Part shown: one piece after another, positions 18,221 through 26,590 of the stretch
Numbering within the stretch: position 1 is the stretch's first letter
How the letters are laid out: the number at the start of each line of letters is the position of its first letter
From: Paenibacillus borealis
GTDB taxonomy: Bacteria; Bacillota; Bacilli; Paenibacillales; Paenibacillaceae
Assembly: GCF_000758665.1 (NCBI RefSeq)
Contig: NZ_CP009285.1
Span: forward strand, 5,704,001-5,768,000
Length of the DNA: 64,000 bases
Reading direction: 5' to 3'
The notes under the pieces: model-generated
What the model saw: only the letters and a program-made list of their open reading frames with translations
Told to the model about the DNA's origin: nothing
Databases searched by the model: none
Position numbers and translations under genes: made by a program

Positions 18221-18253
18221 CAATCAGACTCAATTCAACTCAATCCAATTCAG

Positions 18254-18338
18254 CTCAACTATTCACCCAGCTTCACTATTCAATTAGCTACACTATTCAC
18301 CTAGCCACATTATTCGCTAAGCTACACTATTCGCTAAT
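18254..18338. repeat. 17-bp tandem repeat (five copies) over the end of the glycerate kinase gene
   Basis: Five consecutive 17-base units start at 18254, 18271, 18288, 18305 and 18322, with consensus near CTACACTATTCACCTAG. The last copy includes the glycerate kinase stop codon (18327-18329). The rest lie between the stop and the terminator, so the repeats are transcribed as 3' untranslated RNA. Confidence 0.85.
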
Positions 18339-19469
18339 CGTCAGCAACCTCGCGATATTCTCGCAGGTCCGCTCTACATTGGCCGGCCCTTCGGCCAGCA
18401 GCTGCTCCAGGCCGGAAGCCCCCGGCACAATGCCAAAGATAGCATCGATACCTTCTGCATACAGCGTTTCAATTCCTTCGCCGATGTAACCGGCCAGGGC
18501 AATCACTTTCTTGCCGTTGGCCTTGGCGGTACGGGCTACGCCATACGGTGTTTTGCCGAATTTGGTCTGGAAATCGATTCCGCCTTCACCGGTAAATACG
18601 AAGTCCGCATCCGCCAGCTTCCGCGCAAGACCCGTGTACTCGATCACGATCTCGATCCCCTTCTGGAGTGTGGCCTGCGTAAAGATCATAAGGCCTGCCC
18701 CCAGACCGCCGGCCGCACCGGCACCGGGAAGATCCCGCACGTCCTTGTGAAGCTGCTGCTTCACCACTGCCGCATAATGGGCAAGGTTGGCATCCAGCTG
18801 CTGCACCATTTCAGGTGTAGCGCCTTTTTGCGGGCCGAATACCGCCGATGCCCCGTGATCGCCGCAGAGCGGATTCGTCACGTCGCAGGCGACAATCAGC
18901 TGAACCTGCTGCAGTCTTGCATCAAGCGAGCTGATGTCGACGCTGCTCAGCCGGCCCAGACTACCGCCGCCGCGCGGCAGCAACTCCCCCGCCTCATCGA
19001 TGAATCTCGCACCCAGCGCCTCGGCCATGCCTGCGCCGCCGTCATTGGTCGCACTCCCGCCGATGCCGATAATAATTTTCCGGATTCCCTGTTCCAGACA
19101 TTCCAGAATCAGTTCACCTGTACCGTAAGTCGTTGTGATCAGCGGATTCCGGTCTGCCTTATCCACCAGCTGAATGCCGCTGGCAGAAGCCATCTCGATC
19201 GCCGCAGTCTGTCCGTCACCAAGGATTCCGTATTTCGCTGTAACCGGCTGTCCGAGCGGCCCCACTACTTTTCTATAATGAATCTCCCCGCCGGAAGCAT
19301 CCACAAGGGATTGTACCGTCCCCTCTCCGCCGTCTGCCATGGGAACATGGATATAAGACGCTTCCGGATAAATCTTCCGCAGTCCGCTCTCCATCGCAAT
19401 GCAGACTTCCTTCGCGGTCATACTCTCTTTAAAGGAATCCGGTGCCAGTACAAAGGTTTTCTCTCTCAT
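18327..19469 (-). CDS. garK: Glycerate kinase (GarK/GlxK family)
   Basis: Phosphorylates D-glycerate with ATP to give 2- or 3-phosphoglycerate, the last step of glucarate, galactarate and glyoxylate use. The 380 residues carry family marks: LAPDSFKESMTA at the start, PMADGGEGT (near 45), GGSATNDGGAGMAEALGARF (near 140), GAGAAGGLGAG (near 250) and TGEGGIDFQT (near 298). The ATG at 19469 has GGGG 7 bases upstream; a GTG at 19475 is too close. It is 27 bases downstream of the gntP gene in one operon, and CdaR is encoded next door. Confidence 0.93.
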   Translation of the reverse strand: MREKTFVLAPDSFKESMTAKEVCIAMESGLRKIYPEASYIHVPMADGGEGTVQSLVDASGGEIHYRKVVGPLGQPVTAKYGILGDGQTAAIEMASASGIQLVDKADRNPLITTTYGTGELILECLEQGIRKIIIGIGGSATNDGGAGMAEALGARFIDEAGELLPRGGGSLGRLSSVDISSLDARLQQVQLIVACDVTNPLCGDHGASAVFGPQKGATPEMVQQLDANLAHYAAVVKQQLHKDVRDLPGAGAAGGLGAGLMIFTQATLQKGIEIVIEYTGLARKLADADFVFTGEGGIDFQTKFGKTPYGVARTAKANGKKVIALAGYIGEGIETLYAEGIDAIFGIVPGASGLEQLLAEGPANVERTCENIARLLTISE

Positions 19470-19496
19470 TTCCACACCCCGTATATGATATTGATA

Positions 19497-20798
19497 TTAG
19501 AATAAAAATCCGTAAACCAGCGTAGCCACAATCGTCATCGTTCCGCCGACAACCGCTTCGTAAGGAATAAGCCCCATACGCTGCTTGATCGTCATCTTCA
19601 TACTGTCAGCAGTAACGTGGAAGTAGGTGCCCTGCGGCAGCGAGTCGATGACCGTCGCCCCGGTATGGACCATAACGGCTGCCGCCAGCGGAGCCGTGCC
19701 CATATCCAGAATGGCCTGTCCGAAGGAGCCGGTCGCCACAATAACCCCAGTCGAAGTGGACGCGGTTGCCGCTGCCATCAGAATACCGGAGATCGGTGCC
19801 AGGAACGTGCCGGAGATACCGGACAGCTCAATGAGATGAACCACCTGATTCGATAAATCCGAAGCAGAGATCAAGCCGGCAATTCCTCCTGCCCCGATCA
19901 GAATCAGGACGGTGGCTGTCATTTTACTGAGACCTGAGGACGTATACTGCAGAACCTTGTTTCCCTGTCCCATCGCCAGCATACCGATAATACCAGCCAG
20001 CGGCAGAATATAAAGCGCATCCACTTTGAGTCTGGCCAATGCCTCTATTCCGGATATCGAACCGATTGGATTAATCATCAGCAGGACAATCGCAACCAGA
20101 GGAGCGACAATCGCTCGGCTGAGCGGCGGATAAGTAGCTGTATTCGCAGTGTCGGTACCGTTTGCAGCTTCTTCAGTGGTAACCATTATACCTTTTTTCT
20201 TCAGCAATGAGGCAAGGATAACGGTTACAATTAATCCGCAGACAGCCGGGATCAGGCCCGCCAGCATCACATGGCTCAGATCCAGGTCGAAGCCCCGTGC
20301 GGCTGCGATGGTATTCGGATTCGGGGATATAATATTCCCGGCTTTGCCTCCGCCCGACAGCGCCAGCAGCAGCGCTACCTTGGAAATGCCCATTTTGTTA
20401 CCCACCGACAGAGCAATCGGAGCTACAATTAAGACAGCTACCGGGATGAATACCCCCATGGCCGTAATGACCATCGTCGCCAGCGCCAGCGCCAGAATTG
20501 CCTTGCTTCCGCCGAACTTTTTGACAATAGCCTGGGCTATCGCTTCAGCCGCACCTGATTCCATCATGACACCAGCCAGGACTCCGGCGGCCAGCACCCG
20601 CAGAACCGTGCCCATTACACTTTGTGTACCGCTTACAAGAACGCTTACCGTCTGTTCCAGATTGGCTCCACCGATAAGCGCCCCTACAATGGCTCCCAGG
20701 AACAGTGCGTATACCGGATTTAATTTTCTAAGGATCAGAATAATGGCAATTGCCAGTCCTGCCAGTGCTCCGTACCAACCAATGATTAATCCTTCCAT
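19497..20798 (-). CDS. GntP-family gluconate/glycerate permease
   Basis: Twelve-or-more-helix membrane transporter, 433 residues, of the GntP family that imports gluconate, glycerate or related hydroxy acids by H+ symport. Hydrophobic segments run through the whole length, with the conserved GGGKAGNIISPNPNTIAAA (near 150), ATASTSTGVIVATGSF (near 340) and the GATVIDSLPQGTYFH end motif (near 385). AGGGGG is 10 bases before the ATG. It is the first gene of an operon with glycerate kinase, so glycerate or a compound leading to it is the likely cargo. Confidence 0.9.
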   Translation of the reverse strand: MEGLIIGWYGALAGLAIAIILILRKLNPVYALFLGAIVGALIGGANLEQTVSVLVSGTQSVMGTVLRVLAAGVLAGVMMESGAAEAIAQAIVKKFGGSKAILALALATMVITAMGVFIPVAVLIVAPIALSVGNKMGISKVALLLALSGGGKAGNIISPNPNTIAAARGFDLDLSHVMLAGLIPAVCGLIVTVILASLLKKKGIMVTTEEAANGTDTANTATYPPLSRAIVAPLVAIVLLMINPIGSISGIEALARLKVDALYILPLAGIIGMLAMGQGNKVLQYTSSGLSKMTATVLILIGAGGIAGLISASDLSNQVVHLIELSGISGTFLAPISGILMAAATASTSTGVIVATGSFGQAILDMGTAPLAAAVMVHTGATVIDSLPQGTYFHVTADSMKMTIKQRMGLIPYEAVVGGTMTIVATLVYGFLF

Positions 20799-20933
20799 TT
20801 CGAATATCCCCCTAAGTACTTGTTGAACACGCTCTCATTATACGGCCCCGGGGCAGCAAAAGAATATTGATGATCGGACGAAATGCATTGTGCAAGTGAC
20901 CAATAGAAACCAGCCACATTTGTACTCCATTGT

Positions 20934-20974
20934 AAAAAGAGGACCTCCGGCAAATGCCGGAAATCCCCTTTTTT
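20934..20974 (-). terminator. Terminator downstream of the DHA2 exporter, possibly two-way
   Basis: TCCGGCA/TGCCGGA core (20946-20961) extended by GGA..TCC, flanked by A-rich and T-rich runs on both sides, so it could act in either direction. Confidence 0.8.
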
Positions 20975-20986
20975 AACTCTCGAATG

Positions 20987-22465
20987 TTAAGAAGCAGTCT
21001 GACGTCTTGGCTTATCCGGCTGTGCTGCAGCATGACTGTGAACGATACTCCGTCTCACGAAGAACCCGGCAATCACACCAATCAAGGTGATCGCTGCAGC
21101 CAGAATGAATGCATTATGCACGCCTGCCGCCAGACTTAGTGATCCCATCTCCGCTGCGGCGGTACTCGAATGAGTACTGATGTAGGTGCTTTGGCCCGCG
21201 GTCATCACACTTACAATCAGAGCTGTTCCTACGGCACTGGCTAACTGCTGCAGAGTATTCATGATGGCTGTACCGTGCGGATGCAGTTCCCGCGGAAGCT
21301 GATTCAGCCCGTTCGTCTGCGCCGGCATCAGGGTAAGCGCCAGGCCCGCCGTCATGCAGCAATGCATAAGAATGATCATGTAGACTGGAGTATTTACGTC
21401 AACGCTGGTGAACATCCACATGGCGGCCGACAAAATGATCATACCCGGAATAACCAGTACCCGGGGGCCGACTTTATCAAAGCTCCGTCCGATAATGGGT
21501 GACAGTATAGCATTGACCAGCCCGGCGGGAAGCATGAGCAGCCCGGCATACAGAGCTGACAATTTCAGCGAGCCCTGCATGAAGATCGGCAGCAGGTAGG
21601 ATGTCGCGAAGATCGTCAGGAAGCCGATGACAATAAATAATGTACCTGTTGTGAACATCGGATATTTGAACGCCCGCAAATTCATGATCGGCTGCTTCAT
21701 CGTGAGCTGGCGCAAGATAAACAGTAAGAGTGCTGCAAGTCCGATAACAAGGCAGGCAATAACCTTCGTGCTGCCCCAGCCTCCATCTCCTTCGCCCACC
21801 ACACTAAGCCCATATACGATTCCGCCAAAGGCGATAGTGGACAGGATAAGCGACAGTGCATCAATCTTCGGTTTGGTGATCGTTGCCACATTCTCAATAT
21901 TAAGCAGCCCGATGATAAAGTCGATCACGAGGAATGGGACCAGCACCCAGAACATCCAGTGCCAATCCAGCTTGTCGATGATCAGCCCGGACACGGTAGG
22001 TCCAAGCGCCGGAGCTACCATCATCACGAGACCTACCATCCCCATAGCCGCCCCGCGTTTCGCTGGTGGAATAATAGTCAGGATCGTATTGAAGATAACC
22101 GGCATCAAGATTGCAGTACCCGCCGCCTGAACCAAACGCCCTATAAGCAGCATCCCAAAGCCCGGGGCAAGTCCTGCGGCCAAGGTTCCGAGCATAAATA
22201 AGCTGATTGCCGTGACGAATAATTTCCTAGTTGTGAACCACTGCAGCAGTAAGGCTGAGACCGGCATAATGATGCTGATGACCAGAATGTAACCTGTGGT
22301 GATCCATTGTGCGGTTGAAGCGGAAAGATTCCACTCCGCCATAAGCACCGGCAGGGCCACGTTCATCATGGTCTCACTTAACAGACCGATGAATCCCCCC
22401 AGTAATAGCGCTACGAGCACAGGGATTACCTTGTATTTCACCTTGATTTGTGATGCCTCATTCAT
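20987..22465 (-). CDS. Multidrug efflux MFS transporter, DHA2 family
   Basis: 492-residue, 14-helix proton antiporter of the EmrB/LmrB group. The first helix ends in NVALPVLMAEWNLS, and motif A-like and motif C-like (GLVMMVAPALGPTVSGLIID, near residue 150) segments are visible; long hydrophobic runs continue to residue 470. Substrates cannot be read, but dyes, lincosamides or other drugs are exported by relatives. A MarR gene lies 124 bases upstream on the same strand and a strong promoter lies between them, so repression by that MarR is likely. Confidence 0.9.
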   Translation of the reverse strand: MNEASQIKVKYKVIPVLVALLLGGFIGLLSETMMNVALPVLMAEWNLSASTAQWITTGYILVISIIMPVSALLLQWFTTRKLFVTAISLFMLGTLAAGLAPGFGMLLIGRLVQAAGTAILMPVIFNTILTIIPPAKRGAAMGMVGLVMMVAPALGPTVSGLIIDKLDWHWMFWVLVPFLVIDFIIGLLNIENVATITKPKIDALSLILSTIAFGGIVYGLSVVGEGDGGWGSTKVIACLVIGLAALLLFILRQLTMKQPIMNLRAFKYPMFTTGTLFIVIGFLTIFATSYLLPIFMQGSLKLSALYAGLLMLPAGLVNAILSPIIGRSFDKVGPRVLVIPGMIILSAAMWMFTSVDVNTPVYMIILMHCCMTAGLALTLMPAQTNGLNQLPRELHPHGTAIMNTLQQLASAVGTALIVSVMTAGQSTYISTHSSTAAAEMGSLSLAAGVHNAFILAAAITLIGVIAGFFVRRSIVHSHAAAQPDKPRRQTAS

Positions 22466-22518
22466 GTACTAACGTTCTCCTCTCGAATTGCCTATCCATA
22501 TTATCTATACGTCCGCTT

Positions 22519-22548
22519 ATTATATGTTCACTTATTAAATAGAGTCAA
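22519..22548 (-). promoter_or_regulatory. Promoter of the DHA2 exporter gene
   Basis: TTGACT (22548-22543) and a perfect TATAAT (22524-22519) on the minus strand, 18 bases apart. The spacer and -10 hold an imperfect direct repeat CTTATTATAT / CTTATTAAAT on the plus strand, which may be a MarR site. Confidence 0.7.
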
Positions 22549-22589
22549 GGTTTTTCTTTTAACTTTCTTTTGGCAAATTCGTTCCAGCT

Positions 22590-23018
22590 CTATGTCGACA
22601 GTGTCTTCAACCGGGCAATGAAATCTGGCATATCCGGCCCCAGCTTGGAGAAAAACATCTGATCTGCGCTCATAACGATCTGGCTGGCACGTTCCATTAC
22701 AGCTACTCCGGATTCGGTCAGTGCGATCAGCTTGGCTCTTGTATCCTGCGGATGCGGCACACGGCTGATATACCCTTTTTTCTCCAGTGTTCTCAGCACT
22801 TCTGAAGCCATCATCGGATCGATATCAGAATTGTGGGCAATCTGAATCTGCGTCACACCGGACGCGCTTTCCCGCTCATTCAGTGCATGGCAGGACCGCA
22901 GCAGCGCAAACTGGACATGTGTCAGATCTACCTCCCGCAGCTCGGCTTTCATCAATTTTTGCCAATTGTTCGTGACTCTCCACATGATATAACCTATATC
23001 TTCTGTATATTGATCCAT
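22590..23018 (-). CDS. MarR-family transcriptional regulator
   Basis: 142 residues with a winged helix (GVTQIQIAHNSDIDPMMASEVLRTLEKKGYISRVPHPQDTRAKLIALTESG, about residues 50-105), the usual MarR core. The ATG at 23018 is preferred because GGGAG lies 8 bases upstream; longer in-frame starts up to 23087 lack a ribosome site. It is followed by a DHA2 exporter on the same strand, the standard arrangement for a MarR repressor released by a drug or phenolic compound. Confidence 0.87.
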   Translation of the reverse strand: MDQYTEDIGYIMWRVTNNWQKLMKAELREVDLTHVQFALLRSCHALNERESASGVTQIQIAHNSDIDPMMASEVLRTLEKKGYISRVPHPQDTRAKLIALTESGVAVMERASQIVMSADQMFFSKLGPDMPDFIARLKTLST

Positions 23019-23123
23019 TCCCGCGTCTCCCGTCGTTGTTGCTGCATTATATTTGTTCATTATAAGCAGGAGAGGAAGTGCCGTCAAAAAATATAGATGC
23101 TCCCCATTCCGATTATTTTGCTG

Positions 23124-23519
23124 CTAAATTACAACATCCTGATATCCAACATCAATTACAGCTTCATCCAATAAACGAAGTCCCAGGCCATTTTCCTGAT
23201 CCCATGTACAGTCAAATGTCAGTCCAATATATCTGCCTTCAAATCGTCTTGCAGATGGTACAAAAATTCCAACTAACATGATACTTTCGAGAAGTTTATC
23301 ATTGGATTCAATTAAAGGGTACTTTTCATTATATGAAACGTCATACCCAAGTTCAGATCGCTTCGGTTTGTAATAGTCTAAAATTTGTTTCAGAATACTT
23401 TGCTGAATAGCCCTCCAATTTTCTTTCAAAGTATTATATGAAGCATACTGTTTTTCACTAAATTCTCCATCTTCTTCACCATCTACCATCAAAGCAATAT
23501 TGACATTTCTCCGAAAAAC
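23124..23519 (-). pseudogene. Damaged immunity-type gene (DUF6985-like C-terminus)
   Basis: The last 125 codons read as the end of a DUF6985-like protein: MVDGEEDGEFSEKQYASYNTLKENW, then a C-terminus RYIGLTFDCTWDQENGLGLRLLDEAVIDVGYQDVVI. This family is common next to polymorphic toxins. An in-frame TGA lies at 23520-23522. In a neighbouring frame the codons just before it read TTIEFFGE, and adding one A in the run at about 23509-23512 would join this to NVNIALMVDGEE, which points to a single-base deletion. Further upstream to 23661 the frames are also interrupted. The DNA is AT-rich like the neighbouring immunity gene. The family name is from memory and moderate. Confidence 0.55.
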
Positions 23520-23866
23520 TCAATTGTAGTATCTTTGCTTGATTAACAAATCTGTTGTCCTCGGTCTTAATAAAACCATTAAGGATGAATATTATCTTTT
23601 TTCTAAACTGGTACTGCCGAACCCCGATGAGAAACGAAAACAACAAAAACAAGTCAATCATGGGGGCATCTGACCATAATCGACCTGTCCTGTGTAATAG
23701 AATAGCGATACTTTCTTCATCATAAAAGAATACTTCAAGTACTTGACTTAGGTCATAACTTGACTCTTCCTCCTAATTGAACGAACATAATTTCTGTTTC
23801 ATTTGCAATTAGGCAGTTCGGTGACCAACGTTAATCACTTCCAAAAAAGAAACAAAATCATTGGGT

Positions 23867-24343
23867 TCAGACTTTATTATTAGTTAGTCCCATTTTAATT
23901 TGTTCAAACCATTCCATAGAAATGTCATCTGCAGTTTTAACAGGATCATTAGTATGTATCAAATCATATTTATATTCAGCATTAAGACTATTCTTATCTA
24001 CTTTGTAAACTAGTTTAATTTCAGTTGGCATTTCTCTGTTGTACTCATTGCATAATTTATATATTTTTTCGATGTCTCCATTTATTATTCTCATTACTCC
24101 TCTTTGCCGGTCTACAGATGTATTATATTGAAATTCATTTTCATCTTTTTCCAAAGCATCATTTAATTTGTTTTTTCTAACAACTTTCCCATTAATCAAG
24201 AAGAAAAAATCACTGGAAATGACCTTTTCCTCAAATGAGCAATAGATAAATATTGTATCAGCATTATTACTAACATACTCCAAACATATAGAGACCATAT
24301 CCGCTTGCAATTCACTAAAAAAATCTTCAAATACCTTATTCAT
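23867..24343 (-). CDS. YezG/DUF600-type immunity protein
   Basis: 158-residue acidic cytoplasmic protein that should neutralise the nuclease toxin encoded just upstream. Pattern of the family: N-terminal helix FEDFFSELQADMV, a beta-rich middle (TIFIYCSFEEKVISSDFFFLING), then IKLVYKVDKNSLNAEYKYDLI and the closing TADDISMEWFEQIKM, where the WFE helix is characteristic. It starts 15 bases after the toxin stop with an AAAGGATG ribosome site. Its AT-rich base use differs from the surrounding genome but matches the toxin's C-terminus, consistent with transfer as a toxin-tip/immunity cassette. Confidence 0.75.
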   Translation of the reverse strand: MNKVFEDFFSELQADMVSICLEYVSNNADTIFIYCSFEEKVISSDFFFLINGKVVRKNKLNDALEKDENEFQYNTSVDRQRGVMRIINGDIEKIYKLCNEYNREMPTEIKLVYKVDKNSLNAEYKYDLIHTNDPVKTADDISMEWFEQIKMGLTNNKV

Positions 24344-24358
24344 TGATTGATCATCCTT

Positions 24359-26467
24359 TCAATTCAATAAATCCTTAGAAAAAAATTCTCCATCTATCTC
24401 GTAATCTATAATAAATTTAGATGGTCGTAAGTCATCTCCCTCATATTTCACTTCAACATTTACTTTTACTTGCTTTCCTTCCTTTATTGCTGCCGCCCAC
24501 TGATTTTCAATTTTTTTATACTTACTCAAATTCACATTACTTGACTGAGATACAAGGTTATCAATCTCTGGTGACCCTCCAAATCTGTCTCCTGCCAAAT
24601 GACCTGCATGGTCTCCAGTTACTTTGCCCGGTGTATTTGCATCATGCGGTAACCTTTCATCTCTTGCCGTTAATTTTAGCTCATCCGTACTAAACTTTTC
24701 AATTCTACCCAACTGATCTGTTTCATAATTATATTGGTGCTCACCTGCCTTATACTTCGCATTAGGTATAAGTTTCCCTGTATCATCAAAAGGATTATCA
24801 GCAAAAGTCTTTTCAGGTACTTCACCCGGCCCCTCAATCCTACTCCCGCCACCACCCATTTCATCCATCGCATCAATATATTGCTGCTGCACGGATGTCT
24901 TCGGCAACGCTGGGGCATCGGGTATCTCCCCTGCCTTGAAGGCCAGCCCTTCCGGTGTCTGCAATACCGGACCCAGATCCGGGAGCTTCTGCTTGATCCC
25001 TTTAAGGGCATCTTTCGCCGCCTGGCTGACGACGTCTTCCACCCCGCTGAACACTTTCCCGGCTTTTCCGATTTTGGTGACCTGCAGTCCCGGAACCAGG
25101 ATGGACGCTACCGAGCCCAGCATCGCTGCCTTCTCTTCCGGCGTTCCTTCGTCAAAATTATGATACGCCATCTTGGCCGCTTCCACCAGTACTTCCGGAT
25201 GCTCCATGATATACACCGCTTGATTCTTCATTTCCGTTGTTGTTTTGACCGGGTGAACCACAACGTTGAAGGCAAACGTAGCCGTATCCGCCACACCCAT
25301 GACGACCTCTGTGATCAAGCCTTCCCCAAAAGCTCTTACTACCGCGTCCGCTTGTACGACTTTTTTCCGCCATGCCGTCATACCGTACGTGTCTTCCAGC
25401 CACATTTCATAGGCCAGCACCTGATTGGTTACTTTGGGATCAGAAATCCGCTCCATATAATAGTTAAAGGTCGTCTCATTTCTTTTGTTGCTAGCGGTAA
25501 TCGGAGTGCCGTCCGGCAGTTCCAGCGGCGGACCGTTCAGCCGTCTTGCAGCTTCGATCTGCTCCTGGACCTGCCTCACAGCCTCAGCGATCCTGATCTC
25601 CTCCCGCTTCACTTCCAGCTGGCTTCGCGCATAGTTCCCAGCAGCACTCTTCTCCATCGCCAGCCGCAGCAGCAGGAGATATTCTTCATTATGTATGAGC
25701 GGTACACTCTCCGCCGTGATCGACGGATCATAATCGCAGGCTTTGACAGCCGGCTGCTTGAAATAGCCGCTTAGATCTTTCCCTGCTTCATATTGGACCT
25801 TGCCTACACCCAGGGACGCCAGCTTCCGGCGTGCTTCTTCGGCCTGCGCGTGGACGGCCTCCATCTGCGTCTTGTTGCCGAACGCTTCATAGACCTTGAA
25901 GGCCATCTGCGCCTTCGCGATCCCATCCCGCGCCGCGAAGATATCCTTCAGCTTGCTTAGGGCCGCAATACCCTCTACGGTCAAAAGCCCGGACGTTTGG
26001 ATGATATTCCGCAGCTTCTGCACTGCCGGATCGTTATTCAGCTCATCCTTTCCCAGCAGGACGGTAACAGAAGTGATCAGATACGCTACACTCTTCTGCA
26101 CAAAGGCTGGAATGGAAACCCGGCCAGCGGCATTTGGCGTCCCAAAGCTTCCGAATGCACCCGTGAGAAGACTAAACTGCTGCGTAAGCTTGTCAGCCTG
26201 CCGTTTATTCTCCTCCTGCAGTCCTGCGACTCCTTTCAGGGCGGTCCGGATGATATCCTCCAATTTCTCCGCTTCTACGGTTAATTCATTGATCATGACC
26301 TGGGCCTTCACCAGGTGGTCTCCCAGGGGAATTCCGCCCCAGCCGCTGGACTGGCCCTTCAGCTGCAAATACAGCCGGTTGGTGTCCTGGCTTACCTGGC
26401 CTATTCTGGTCTGCAGGCGCTGGACTTCATCCTCGTTAAATATAAGTCTTGCGGAAGACAATATCAT
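24359..26467 (-). CDS. WXG-like secreted polymorphic toxin with C-terminal DNA/RNA non-specific nuclease
   Basis: 702 residues. The first 100 form two amphipathic helices around SSGWGGIP, a WXG100-like hairpin used for type VII (Ess/Yuk) export; there is no Sec signal. A long helical middle and a hydrophobic pre-toxin-like segment (VEAAKMAYHNFDEGTPEEKAAMLGSVASILVPGLQ, about 430-465) follow. The C-terminal roughly 160 residues carry GDHAGHLAGDRFGG (His623), NLVSQSSNVN and YKKIENQWAAAIKEGKQV, matching Endonuclease_NS_2 toxins such as Bacillus YeeF. Base composition drops sharply to AT-rich at about 24.85 kb, where the nuclease tip begins. An immunity gene follows. No T7 secretion genes are in the window. 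Confidence 0.82.
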   Translation of the reverse strand: MILSSARLIFNEDEVQRLQTRIGQVSQDTNRLYLQLKGQSSGWGGIPLGDHLVKAQVMINELTVEAEKLEDIIRTALKGVAGLQEENKRQADKLTQQFSLLTGAFGSFGTPNAAGRVSIPAFVQKSVAYLITSVTVLLGKDELNNDPAVQKLRNIIQTSGLLTVEGIAALSKLKDIFAARDGIAKAQMAFKVYEAFGNKTQMEAVHAQAEEARRKLASLGVGKVQYEAGKDLSGYFKQPAVKACDYDPSITAESVPLIHNEEYLLLLRLAMEKSAAGNYARSQLEVKREEIRIAEAVRQVQEQIEAARRLNGPPLELPDGTPITASNKRNETTFNYYMERISDPKVTNQVLAYEMWLEDTYGMTAWRKKVVQADAVVRAFGEGLITEVVMGVADTATFAFNVVVHPVKTTTEMKNQAVYIMEHPEVLVEAAKMAYHNFDEGTPEEKAAMLGSVASILVPGLQVTKIGKAGKVFSGVEDVVSQAAKDALKGIKQKLPDLGPVLQTPEGLAFKAGEIPDAPALPKTSVQQQYIDAMDEMGGGGSRIEGPGEVPEKTFADNPFDDTGKLIPNAKYKAGEHQYNYETDQLGRIEKFSTDELKLTARDERLPHDANTPGKVTGDHAGHLAGDRFGGSPEIDNLVSQSSNVNLSKYKKIENQWAAAIKEGKQVKVNVEVKYEGDDLRPSKFIIDYEIDGEFFSKDLLN

Positions 26468-26590
26468 CCCTGCTTCCTTGTCAATATATATCCATTAATG
26501 TTATACAGATTTCTTCTTTATCGGATTTATCTTCCATAAATTTAAGGGATAACCATTGAATTGAAAGAGTAAGGGATGTTAACACTCCGG

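Noticed and set aside
17758..18489. 243-codon plus-strand frame through the G-rich island
   Set aside because: The product is low-complexity Gly/Arg/Ala and then runs antisense into glycerate kinase; it arises from the G-rich block lacking A and T for stop codons.
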